This document shows, one piece after another, positions 6,475-15,518 of a stretch of DNA of 64,000 bases; positions within the stretch are counted from its first letter, which is position 1, and each line of letters starts with the position of its first letter. A program made the position numbers and the translations under genes. This stretch comes from Alphaproteobacteria bacterium UBA1254. GTDB lineage: Bacteria; Pseudomonadota; Alphaproteobacteria; RF32; CAG-239. The notes beneath the pieces were generated by a model. It saw only the letters and a list, made by a program, of their open reading frames with translations. It did not search any database and had not been told where the DNA came from. The DNA lies in NCBI GenBank assembly GCA_002308495.1, contig DBVW01000021.1, positions 1 to 64,000 on the forward strand, read 5' to 3'.

Positions 6475-9400
6475 CTAAAAGAGCGCTCCGGACGAATTGT
6501 CCGATGAAGATCTCGTGCCCGATGATGTTGCGTTTGTTGACGGCGGCGGCGGTGTAACACCCGGTGCAACCGCTCTTCTTCTCTTAGGTTCATAAGCCCC
6601 GTCATCAATTAAAGGCGCGCTTGTTGGTTGAACCGAACCATCATCTCCGCCATACACAACTCTTGAAGATGATCCGCCACCCGTAGCCGAGGCATTACTC
6701 TCCGTTCCTCCCTCATGCAAACTACCGAGCGGACGTCCGTCATCAATCAAACTTTCAGGCTTTGCAAGTGAGTTAATTTTATCACCCTGTTCTTTTTCTC
6801 TCTCGGCTGTTCTGAGCCACAAATCAACTTTCGGATAAATAATTAAACGCGTTCCGGCCGGCACATATGTCACAGCCTGAATATTTGTTTTATCGTTCAT
6901 AATATCTCTGAAAATTTCATTCATATTATCCAAAAAGTGCTGACGTGCATCTTCTGCAGCCTGAGCACGCGCATCTTGTGTCGTTGTGCCGTCGGATGAT
7001 GTTGTTGTTTGTCCTCTTGCCATCACAAAAGCGAGCGCATCTGTCATTAACGATGTTGCCATCGGAAGTGTATATTTCTTCAACAACTGCTGATCCAAAT
7101 AACCGAGCGCACCGCCTCTGCCTTGAGCATCACCTGTTTGCGCTTGCGCAAATTCAAATGCTGAACCGTCCGGTCTGATAAGTCTTGTCCATGTAATATC
7201 CATACGAACGGCACTTCCTGTCGAACCACCCGTCGAACCGCCCGAAGACTGTCCCATAACGCGGCTTCCTGCCGGAATCACAATATTTCGACCGTCTTCC
7301 GCATAAACGTTTCGCTCGACAATAGCCGTAATCGGCACATTGCCCGCAAGACCGCTGTCCATAATCGTTCTCGCCAAAACAGCCGGTATCGGCTTATCAG
7401 CCAAAATCATCTCGCTCATATCAACACGCCAAGAAGACATTGTGAAATTTGCATTATCCCAGTTTGACTGCCAACCCGTAACTGATGAAGGGTTCACATT
7501 CGAAGTCAGCTTACCTACTCTGATTTCACCCTGTCTGACGGCTTGTGCTTCCGCAAGCATTCTTGCACGAACAGGGTCATATCTTTCACCCGGACCGAAA
7601 CCGCCGCCCGGGCCCAAATCTGAAGGCACATCTTTTGTTCCGTATGCATCCGGCGGCAAAAACATTGTCGAAGGCATCTGTGCCGTAGCCGGTTGAGGTC
7701 CTTCCGACGGAGAGGGTTCTTCCTCTGTTTCTTTTTCATCAACCGTACCGATTAAATTATCATTATCGTCATAAGCCAATCCGTCTTTAACATATCCGAT
7801 TTCAATATCACCCGAAACAATTTTACCTGTATCAAGAACAGCACCTAAATATTTTCCATCCGGCGAAACAACAACCCCGATAACTTTCTGGCTGTATGAA
7901 GGCAAAGGCTCCTCGCTTCCCTCATATTCCGGAACATCAATAACCCCGATTTGAACATCACTCGGTTTTTCGGTTTCAAGCATTCCCGCACTGCCCGGTC
8001 TGCGTTGCGATGCATAATATTGCAAGGGTTTAGCAACGCCCAAAAGTTTTCCTGTTTGGTCGCGCACATCACCATTGCCCGAAACAGTGCCGATTTCATT
8101 ACCTGACACATCAACGACTTGACCTGAAAGCTTCAATTCACCGATAACGGCATTCTTTTTATCCCGAACAAAATAATCTCTGTTACCGCGACCGATTAAA
8201 ACACCGTCTTTCGAAAGCAGGAAACCTCTGTCGGCCTTGCCCAAATTAACACCTGCAAAGCTCATAACCGTTCCGTTTTTCATTAAATAACCGATAACAT
8301 GTCCGTTTTCATCATAAACATATAAATCATAAAGCGCATACCCGACAGCCTTATTTTTTGAAACGACCAAACCGTCATACATGACATATCCGAAAACTTT
8401 ATTTTGATCATCAAAAACTTTTCCTTCGGGCGAAACATAACCGATAAAATTATTATTCTTGTCAAAGGCAACCTGATATTTGAATATCAACCCGAACTTG
8501 CGATTATTTTCATTAACGACCGTGCCATCCGGCGTTGCATAACCGGCAATCTCGCCGTTATTGTTTACAAATTCGTTTTTGAGATTAATCCGCCCGATCA
8601 ATGTGTTTTCAAAACTCATAACCGAAGCATCATCAACAGCGGCGGCTTTCAAAGCCACACCTTCTTCATACATACGTCCGTCCCAAGACAAACATCCGAC
8701 AACCTGCCTTTGGTCATCAATAACTTTACCCGTTTCATTCGACACACCGATTAAATTACCGCTGAAATCATATACCGGCGCAACAACAGCCGAATGCCCC
8801 AAATACTGACCGACTTCCGAAACGACCTGACCGTTCGATAAAACCTTACCCAAAACATTATCTCTGCCCGACCTTGCGTCGCCTCTGACTCCTATCACAC
8901 CGAGATTTTCACAATTTGAATTAACAATGGCGGCAAACGGCAACTTTTTGCCCAAATAAACATCTTTTTTATTCAACACCATATCTGCATTAATCACTCT
9001 GCCGATTTCTTTACCCTCAAAAATAACGTCGCCTCGGTTGTTGACATATCCCAACAACTCGCCTCTGACATTTGAAACAACTCCCGATCCGCGACCGGCT
9101 TCGCCTAAAACAGGCATAAGCGCATCAGCCTTTTCCGAAACCAATTTGTATTCCGGCAAAATCTTTGCCGTCGCTTGACCTTGCTCGTCATAAACAATGT
9201 TTGTATCCGAAACAAACGCTGTTTTTCCATCATACAAAAAGGCATATTCCGGTTCTATCTGACGTGCTTTAATTTTGTTCTGAGCGTCTAAAATCAGCCC
9301 GCCGCTTTTAATTTTAAGCGTATTTCCGTCCGGCGCATTAACTTTTCCGTTCACATCAACATAGCCCAACAGCGATCCGTTTTCTTCATAAGCCGGACTG

Positions 9401-10704
9401 AATTTAACCGTTTGCCCGACCAAAACATCATCTGTCGAAAAGACATAGCCCAACGGCGAAACTTTATATTTTTGCGAACCTAAAACAAATTCGCTGCCGA
9501 CACCGGTCATTCCCAAAACGGTTTGATTAGCATCCAAAATCAAAGCGGGTTCCATAACGGCGCCCATCATAAATCCGGCATTATCAAATGCCGTATTTGA
9601 TTTCATAAACCCTAAAACAGATCCTTCAAACGAAACAACCTGACCATTCGGCATTGCTTCCGCTTTAACACGTCCCAAATAATCAAAAATCGGACCTTTG
9701 GCCGCAAGCTCACCGATAACAGCGCCGGCCTTGTTTTTAACCGTTCCTTTCGGACCGACAAAACCGACAACTTCGCCCTTGTTTTTCAAAATCTCACCTT
9801 TAGGCGCAACATATCCCAAATATTTTCCTTCCGTTGAAACAGCTACGGCGTTAAAATCAACCTTAAATCCGATAACCGCACCCTTAAAATCGACTATCTT
9901 TCCGTCAGCTCTTAAACGTCCGACGGATTTACCGTTTAAAACAACATCACCGTCATAGCTCACAAGCCCCAGATAGCTGCCCCCATGGCTGAAGGCATAA
10001 GCGGTCTTAACTGTCCGTCCGATAATATTTGCCGCATCATCATAAACATATCCGTTAGCATGAACTTTACCGATAAAGGCCCCATCAAAATCCGTAACCT
10101 GACCGCCGGGTGCAACGCTGCCGATAAACGAACCGTCAAGTGCAATAACCATTTTTGAAGAAATCAATTTTCCTTCTAAAACATATCCGCCTTCCGTTTG
10201 ACGATAAGCATAACCTGACGGCGAAACAAAACCGATATTTTGCCCGTCAAAATTGATATAAGCACCGTTGCCGGCGAGCCTTCCGACAGCCTGTCCCATA
10301 TCGTTATAAACAATACCCGATGATAAAACGCTGCCGACAACATCATAAAAATCATCAACAACCAAACCGTTCGGCAAAACTCTGCCTGCAATTTTACCCG
10401 AAGGCAGACGCACCGTTCCGTCGTCCATCACTTTTCCCAAATATTTCTGGTCATTTGAAACGGCAAAACCTTTCGGCACAACGCCGCCCAAAATCTGCCC
10501 TTTGGAATTAATAATCAAGCTGTCGGCCGTTAATTGCCCCATAATTTCATTATTTAAGTTGATTGCCGTTCCGTCCGGAATAACCTTGCCGATAACCTGT
10601 CCCGTAAAATCGACAGCCGTAATATCCTGTGCTGACGCCAAAGCCACATTCAAAAATAAAAGCCCGAAACAGATTTTAAAACATCGCCATATTTTTCTAA
10701 ACAC
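6475..10704 (-). CDS. VirB10/DotG C-terminal half: secreted repeat protein with TrbI/VirB10 domain
   Basis: Starts at GTG 10704 with AGGAG just upstream inside the end of the preceding gene (stop at 10706, 1 bp between). The start gives a clean signal peptide (VFRKIWRCFKICFGLLFLN, cleavage after ASA). About 1000 residues of a near 17-residue repeat (pattern IGxVxxDGxVxDxxGxx) follow, then a low-complexity linker and a VirB10/TrbI beta-barrel domain: PITAIVERNVYAEDG, IPAGSRVMGQS, MDITWTRLIRPDG, YVPAGTRLIIYPKVDLWL. The C-terminus (about 90 residues) is Ser/Gly/Thr-rich. VirB10 forms the outer-membrane core channel; here the part carrying that domain is exported separately and lacks the inner-membrane anchor. 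A longer ATG start at 10764 is possible but less likely. Confidence 0.85.
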   Translation of the reverse strand: MFRKIWRCFKICFGLLFLNVALASAQDITAVDFTGQVIGKVIPDGTAINLNNEIMGQLTADSLIINSKGQILGGVVPKGFAVSNDQKYLGKVMDDGTVRLPSGKIAGRVLPNGLVVDDFYDVVGSVLSSGIVYNDMGQAVGRLAGNGAYINFDGQNIGFVSPSGYAYRQTEGGYVLEGKLISSKMVIALDGSFIGSVAPGGQVTDFDGAFIGKVHANGYVYDDAANIIGRTVKTAYAFSHGGSYLGLVSYDGDVVLNGKSVGRLRADGKIVDFKGAVIGFKVDFNAVAVSTEGKYLGYVAPKGEILKNKGEVVGFVGPKGTVKNKAGAVIGELAAKGPIFDYLGRVKAEAMPNGQVVSFEGSVLGFMKSNTAFDNAGFMMGAVMEPALILDANQTVLGMTGVGSEFVLGSQKYKVSPLGYVFSTDDVLVGQTVKFSPAYEENGSLLGYVDVNGKVNAPDGNTLKIKSGGLILDAQNKIKARQIEPEYAFLYDGKTAFVSDTNIVYDEQGQATAKILPEYKLVSEKADALMPVLGEAGRGSGVVSNVRGELLGYVNNRGDVIFEGKEIGRVINADMVLNKKDVYLGKKLPFAAIVNSNCENLGVIGVRGDARSGRDNVLGKVLSNGQVVSEVGQYLGHSAVVAPVYDFSGNLIGVSNETGKVIDDQRQVVGCLSWDGRMYEEGVALKAAAVDDASVMSFENTLIGRINLKNEFVNNNGEIAGYATPDGTVVNENNRKFGLIFKYQVAFDKNNNFIGYVSPEGKVFDDQNKVFGYVMYDGLVVSKNKAVGYALYDLYVYDENGHVIGYLMKNGTVMSFAGVNLGKADRGFLLSKDGVLIGRGNRDYFVRDKKNAVIGELKLSGQVVDVSGNEIGTVSGNGDVRDQTGKLLGVAKPLQYYASQRRPGSAGMLETEKPSDVQIGVIDVPEYEGSEEPLPSYSQKVIGVVVSPDGKYLGAVLDTGKIVSGDIEIGYVKDGLAYDDNDNLIGTVDEKETEEEPSPSEGPQPATAQMPSTMFLPPDAYGTKDVPSDLGPGGGFGPGERYDPVRARMLAEAQAVRQGEIRVGKLTSNVNPSSVTGWQSNWDNANFTMSSWRVDMSEMILADKPIPAVLARTIMDSGLAGNVPITAIVERNVYAEDGRNIVIPAGSRVMGQSSGGSTGGSTGSAVRMDITWTRLIRPDGSAFEFAQAQTGDAQGRGGALGYLDQQLLKKYTLPMATSLMTDALAFVMARGQTTTSSDGTTTQDARAQAAEDARQHFLDNMNEIFRDIMNDKTNIQAVTYVPAGTRLIIYPKVDLWLRTAEREKEQGDKINSLAKPESLIDDGRPLGSLHEGGTESNASATGGGSSSRVVYGGDDGSVQPTSAPLIDDGAYEPKRRRAVAPGVTPPPPSTNATSSGTRSSSDNSSGALF

Positions 10705-10705
10705 T

Positions 10706-13700
10706 TTAATTTCTCCTGTTCTGCGCAACTTCTTGCAAAGCATATCCCGCAACTTTCTTATCATTATCGATGAACGAACCGTTACTCTTCAAAAAGCCGA
10801 CATTTTCGCCTTTTGAATTGCGAACTTTTCCGTCATATCCCAAATAGCCCAAATATTTTCCTTCGCCCGAAAGAACGGCCGTTCCGATTTTAAACACATT
10901 TCCGACAATATTGTTTTGGTTATCAACGACAAAACCGCCGGATAAAACTCTACCGACCTGCATATTATCAGCGCCGCGAACCGTTCCGTCAAAAGCGACA
11001 AAGCCCAAAACTCTGTCATAATTATCAATAACGATATCTCCGCTGACAACTTCGCCGATTAACCGCCCGTCATCGCTCAAAACTTTACCGTCTTGATAAA
11101 CATTGCCGATTTTCTTATTTTTCTTACCGATAACAGTTCCGTCAGGCAAAACCGAACCAATCAACTCTCCGTTAAAATTAACAACCGCGCCTTTGACTAA
11201 AACGCTCAGATTTTTATTGCTCATACCGCCCGGCAAAACAGAAGAAATACGCTGATTAAACATATCCATAACTTCGCCTTTTTCATTCAAATAAGCTCTG
11301 TATGATCCGAACAAATCGACCATCGCATTTTCTTCAATAACTTCGCCGACGACCTTGCCTTTCATATCTTTCACGAGCTTATCGCTTGTTGCTCTGCCGA
11401 TAATATTTCCCTTTTGATTAATGACAACGCCCTGCGCATTGACATATCCCAAATATGCTCCGTTATAGCCGATTGCCGGACCTTGCTTAACCACACTGCC
11501 TGCATATTTGCCGGTCAAATCGAAGAAACGGCCCAATGTATCAATCCGTCCCAAATCTTCACCGAAACGTGTAACAACTCTGCCGTCAAAGTCAACAAAA
11601 CCTTTCGTTTCGCCCTTATCATCAACAACCGCTCCTTGCGGCAAAAAGCGTGCGACATTGCCTTCATAGAAACTCAATCCGTCGCCATGCATTCTTTCAT
11701 ATACCGCACCGTTATCTCTATAAACAATTCCGTCTGCGAACAAATGTCCTATTGTTGCCCCGTCAGAATTAATCAACACATTTCTTTCCGGCAAAACGAC
11801 ACCGATAATTTTGTTTTGTTTATCGGCAATATACCGATGCAACAAGATTCTGGCTCCCGGATATTTCGGCAAATTAAGCTTTCCTTGGCTATCCAGCAAA
11901 CCGAGCAATTTACCATTCAAATCGAAAGCATAATAACCTCTGCTCAAACGCCCGATATATGAACCGTTGTTGGCATAAACATCACCGTTCAAGTCCGTGC
12001 AACCTATCTTTGAAAGCAATCCCGAAACAACTTTGCCGCTTGCGCTTAAATAACCGATAACCGTTCCTGAAGCATTAATAACATTTTTATATTGTGCCAC
12101 AAGCCCGACAACCTCGCCGTTATCATTCAACACACGACCGTCAGGATTAACACATCCCACATATTTCTTGCGTGCATTATAAACCAAACCGCCGTCATCA
12201 ACATCACCGATTTCTTCGCAGCGATCATTCAAAACCTTACCTCTTTGAATAACAGAGCCCAAGAAATGCCCGCTTTCATTATAAATGCCGCCGTCCGGAT
12301 AAATTTTAAAATTCTTCGCCAAATTACCGTTAACGATAATGCCTTTATTATCTAAAATACCCACTCTTGAACAGCCCCAACCGACAACAAGACCGCCTTC
12401 AATGCCTTTTGCAATAATTTTAGAACCGTTCAAATCGCGAACCAACCCGTTCGGCAAAACGCGCCCGAAAGCATTACCTCTTTCATCAACAACTTCACCG
12501 TTTGATGAAATTTCACCCAAAATCGTACCTGCCGGCGTCACAACAATTAAATCCGTCCTAACGACCGAACCGACCTTAAGCATTTCATCAATAACCAAAT
12601 TACCGTTTTCATCAACTTTCCCGACAACTTTTCCCTCAGCATTAACGATTTCACCGTTTTTATTCACAAAACCGATAATTTGTCCTGTCTCATCCGTCAC
12701 AAAATTCAACACTTCGCCGACACGCCCGATAACGTTGCCGTCCAAATCCACGACCGTTCCGTCCGCAAGCACGCGCCCGATTAAATTGCCGGCAAAGTCA
12801 TAAACATTACCGTCTTCATCTGCATAACCGATAACATTGCCGTCGGCATCATAAACTGACCTCAGCTTTTTAACATTCTGCGTTCCCGTCCGTCCGATTA
12901 AATTACCGTCCGCATCAACAGCCGTTCCGTCTTTTTGAAGATGCCCGATAAGCGTCTGTTTAAAATCACGCACTTTTGAATCTTTTGTCGCAAAGCCGAT
13001 AACATTACCGTCATTGTCATAAATAACCTCTTTCGGCGCCTGTCCGACCAGCTGATCATTTTCATCAACAATGCCGTCATCAATTTTCTGACCGATTTTA
13101 ACGCCCGAAAAATCAATAACATTCTCGTCTTCATCAACCATACCGATAATATCGCCCTTGCCGTTATAAGCAACTTCTTTAACAGCCCTGCCGATAATAT
13201 CACCGTTGCTGTTGCGAACTGTTCCGTCCGCACCGACCTCACCGATAATATTGCCGTCCAAACCGACAACTTTACCGTCTTCGTTCACAAAACCGATTAA
13301 CTTGCCGTTCTCATCAAAAACCGCTTCTTTCGGCGCAATACCGACCAAATTTCCGTCTTTGTTAAAGATACCGTCTTCAATTTTATTACCGATTTTTCTT
13401 CCTTCAAAATCAATCACATTTCCGTTTTCATCAACACGCGCAAAAACATTTCCTCTTTCGTCATAGGCAACTTCTTTAGCAACAACACCGATCTTATCTC
13501 CTTGCTTATCAACAGCGGTACCATCCGCAAGCACATCACCGATTTCGTTGCCTGAAAAATCAACAACTTTACCGTCATCGACCAAAGCCACCATACGTCC
13601 TTTATCGTCAAACACGCCCTCTCTCAGCGCCGTTCCGATAATTCGACCGTCTTTATCAACAACAGAGCCGTCCGACAAAACGCTGCCGATAATATTACCG

Positions 13701-15505
13701 TTCATATCCACAACATTGCCGTTTTCATCTACGGTTCCGATTGCTTTTCCGTCCATATCATAAGCCATTCTATCGGTAATTTTTCCTAAAACTCTCCCGT
13801 CTTCGCTGACAGCTAAAGGCACATCAGATTTCTGACCGATAACATTCCCGTCAAAATCTATCAGCTGCCCTTTATCATTCATCACACCGATAGCTTCACC
13901 GTTGAGCCCGTAAGCCATATTTTCGGTTGTTTCACCGATCATTTTGCCGCTTTCGTCAAAAACAGCCTCGCCAATCATACGACCTAAATTCTGACCTTTT
14001 AAATCAATGGCTCTTCCGTTATTATCAATAAAACCGATAACTTTGCCATTAGAATCATAAATAGCCCGATCTCCGGTTCGCCCGATAGCCTCGCCTGACA
14101 TATTCAAAACGGTTCCGTCTTCGCTGACCATACCAATCACATTACCGTTTTCATCTACCACTTTACCGTCTTCATCTGCATAACCGATAACATTTCCTTC
14201 GGCGTCATAAACTTTTTTCTTATTATTTCCTATTGAACCGACAACACGATGATTAACCTTAAAGACATCACCGTTTGATGAAACTTCACCCACAATATTA
14301 CCGTTTTCATCAATAATTGAATTATCAGGCAAAACAACGCCCAACGCATTACCTTCGTCATCAATAACCGTCTTACCCGTTTGGCTGATACCGCCGAGTT
14401 TCTGACCGTTCAAATCAACCGCATCACCGTTTGCGTTTAAGCGTCCGACAACATTTCCGTCATCATCAACAACCGTTCCGTCATCCATCACTTGTCCGAC
14501 AATATTGCCTTTGTTATCATAGACCAAACCGGCATCGACACCCCGTCCGATAATATTGCCGTTCAAATCCATAACCGTTCCGTCAGACAATCGTTTACCG
14601 ATAACCTCGCCTTGCATATTAAAGGCTGTTCCGTCCGTTCCGACATATCCGATCACTTTACCGTTATCATCAAATATTAACTGCTTATTGCCGCCGACAC
14701 CGATAATATTACCGTCATTATCTATAATCAGCCCGTCGCTGTTCATTCTGCCGATAAGCTGTCCTGCATGATTATAAACATAACCGTCCGCATCAATATA
14801 GCCGATTTCCTCTCCGTTCGGACCATAAGCAATCTGCCTTTTGTTTGAACCTGTTTCATCAAGCCCGCTCAAAGCACTGCTTGGCGTTTGTTCACAAAAA
14901 TTACAATCTTCTTTTGTAACGGCATTTCCGTCAACAGGCACTTTTTGAGCTTTTGCATTTTGCGCACTTAAATTCGTTTCATGCCACGAAACAATAAAGT
15001 TATTCTGCACATTCCCGGCTTCGACAGGCGACCAGCTCATCACAACATTACACGTCTGGTTGCCTCTGAGCTCAACACTTGTACAGTTGTCCTGATAAAC
15101 AAATCCGTCAAAGGGCGGTTCCGCTAATTTAACGGAAACAATCCTGATAGATGACTTTCCGTTTGTTCCGATTGTCAAAACATTTTTGGCTTCCGTACCC
15201 AAGACAACCTGTCCCATATTAACGGGGTTCGGCGTTGTCGTAATCGGAAGCTCTTTTGTTTCAACGGCATCAAATTCAATGTCGCTTCCCAAAAGCCCCG
15301 ATGTTCCGTCATCTTCATTTAAAACATCATCATCGGCAGTAAAGACAGGTTCTTGATAATCATCATTCGGCGCCTTGCTTGAGAAAAGCAAAATCAAACC
15401 AAACAAAAACGCAACAAACGAAACAAGACCGATAATCAAAATGATACGGTTTGTTTTGCGAACATAACGTTCCGAATGTGTTAATTGTAACTGTTCTTTA
15501 CTCAT
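10706..15505 (-). CDS. VirB10/DotG N-terminal half: membrane-anchored giant repeat protein
   Basis: 1599 aa. Residues 1-16 are cytosolic and 17-39 are a transmembrane anchor (IILIIGLVSFVAFLFGLILL), the VirB10/DotG topology. Residues about 75-200 look like an Ig-like ASH/HYDIN-type domain (PNPVNMGQVVLGTEAKNVLT; CNVVMSWSPVEAGNVQNNF). From about residue 225 to the end runs the same 17-residue repeat as in the downstream gene, roughly 80 units by length. There is no TrbI domain; that is encoded by the next gene. GAAGAAGG precedes the ATG. The operon order (after virB9, before virB11) is that of virB10. Inferred role: inner-membrane part and periplasm-spanning arm of a two-piece VirB10. Confidence 0.8.
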   Translation of the reverse strand: MSKEQLQLTHSERYVRKTNRIILIIGLVSFVAFLFGLILLFSSKAPNDDYQEPVFTADDDVLNEDDGTSGLLGSDIEFDAVETKELPITTTPNPVNMGQVVLGTEAKNVLTIGTNGKSSIRIVSVKLAEPPFDGFVYQDNCTSVELRGNQTCNVVMSWSPVEAGNVQNNFIVSWHETNLSAQNAKAQKVPVDGNAVTKEDCNFCEQTPSSALSGLDETGSNKRQIAYGPNGEEIGYIDADGYVYNHAGQLIGRMNSDGLIIDNDGNIIGVGGNKQLIFDDNGKVIGYVGTDGTAFNMQGEVIGKRLSDGTVMDLNGNIIGRGVDAGLVYDNKGNIVGQVMDDGTVVDDDGNVVGRLNANGDAVDLNGQKLGGISQTGKTVIDDEGNALGVVLPDNSIIDENGNIVGEVSSNGDVFKVNHRVVGSIGNNKKKVYDAEGNVIGYADEDGKVVDENGNVIGMVSEDGTVLNMSGEAIGRTGDRAIYDSNGKVIGFIDNNGRAIDLKGQNLGRMIGEAVFDESGKMIGETTENMAYGLNGEAIGVMNDKGQLIDFDGNVIGQKSDVPLAVSEDGRVLGKITDRMAYDMDGKAIGTVDENGNVVDMNGNIIGSVLSDGSVVDKDGRIIGTALREGVFDDKGRMVALVDDGKVVDFSGNEIGDVLADGTAVDKQGDKIGVVAKEVAYDERGNVFARVDENGNVIDFEGRKIGNKIEDGIFNKDGNLVGIAPKEAVFDENGKLIGFVNEDGKVVGLDGNIIGEVGADGTVRNSNGDIIGRAVKEVAYNGKGDIIGMVDEDENVIDFSGVKIGQKIDDGIVDENDQLVGQAPKEVIYDNDGNVIGFATKDSKVRDFKQTLIGHLQKDGTAVDADGNLIGRTGTQNVKKLRSVYDADGNVIGYADEDGNVYDFAGNLIGRVLADGTVVDLDGNVIGRVGEVLNFVTDETGQIIGFVNKNGEIVNAEGKVVGKVDENGNLVIDEMLKVGSVVRTDLIVVTPAGTILGEISSNGEVVDERGNAFGRVLPNGLVRDLNGSKIIAKGIEGGLVVGWGCSRVGILDNKGIIVNGNLAKNFKIYPDGGIYNESGHFLGSVIQRGKVLNDRCEEIGDVDDGGLVYNARKKYVGCVNPDGRVLNDNGEVVGLVAQYKNVINASGTVIGYLSASGKVVSGLLSKIGCTDLNGDVYANNGSYIGRLSRGYYAFDLNGKLLGLLDSQGKLNLPKYPGARILLHRYIADKQNKIIGVVLPERNVLINSDGATIGHLFADGIVYRDNGAVYERMHGDGLSFYEGNVARFLPQGAVVDDKGETKGFVDFDGRVVTRFGEDLGRIDTLGRFFDLTGKYAGSVVKQGPAIGYNGAYLGYVNAQGVVINQKGNIIGRATSDKLVKDMKGKVVGEVIEENAMVDLFGSYRAYLNEKGEVMDMFNQRISSVLPGGMSNKNLSVLVKGAVVNFNGELIGSVLPDGTVIGKKNKKIGNVYQDGKVLSDDGRLIGEVVSGDIVIDNYDRVLGFVAFDGTVRGADNMQVGRVLSGGFVVDNQNNIVGNVFKIGTAVLSGEGKYLGYLGYDGKVRNSKGENVGFLKSNGSFIDNDKKVAGYALQEVAQNRRN

Positions 15506-15518
15506 AAGCCTTCTTCTC

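Noticed and set aside
10700..10710. VirB10 split as a simple frameshift or sequencing error
   Set aside because: The downstream gene has its own AGGAG, a start codon 1 bp after the stop and a clean signal peptide, which a random frameshift would not create. Not fully excluded without reads.
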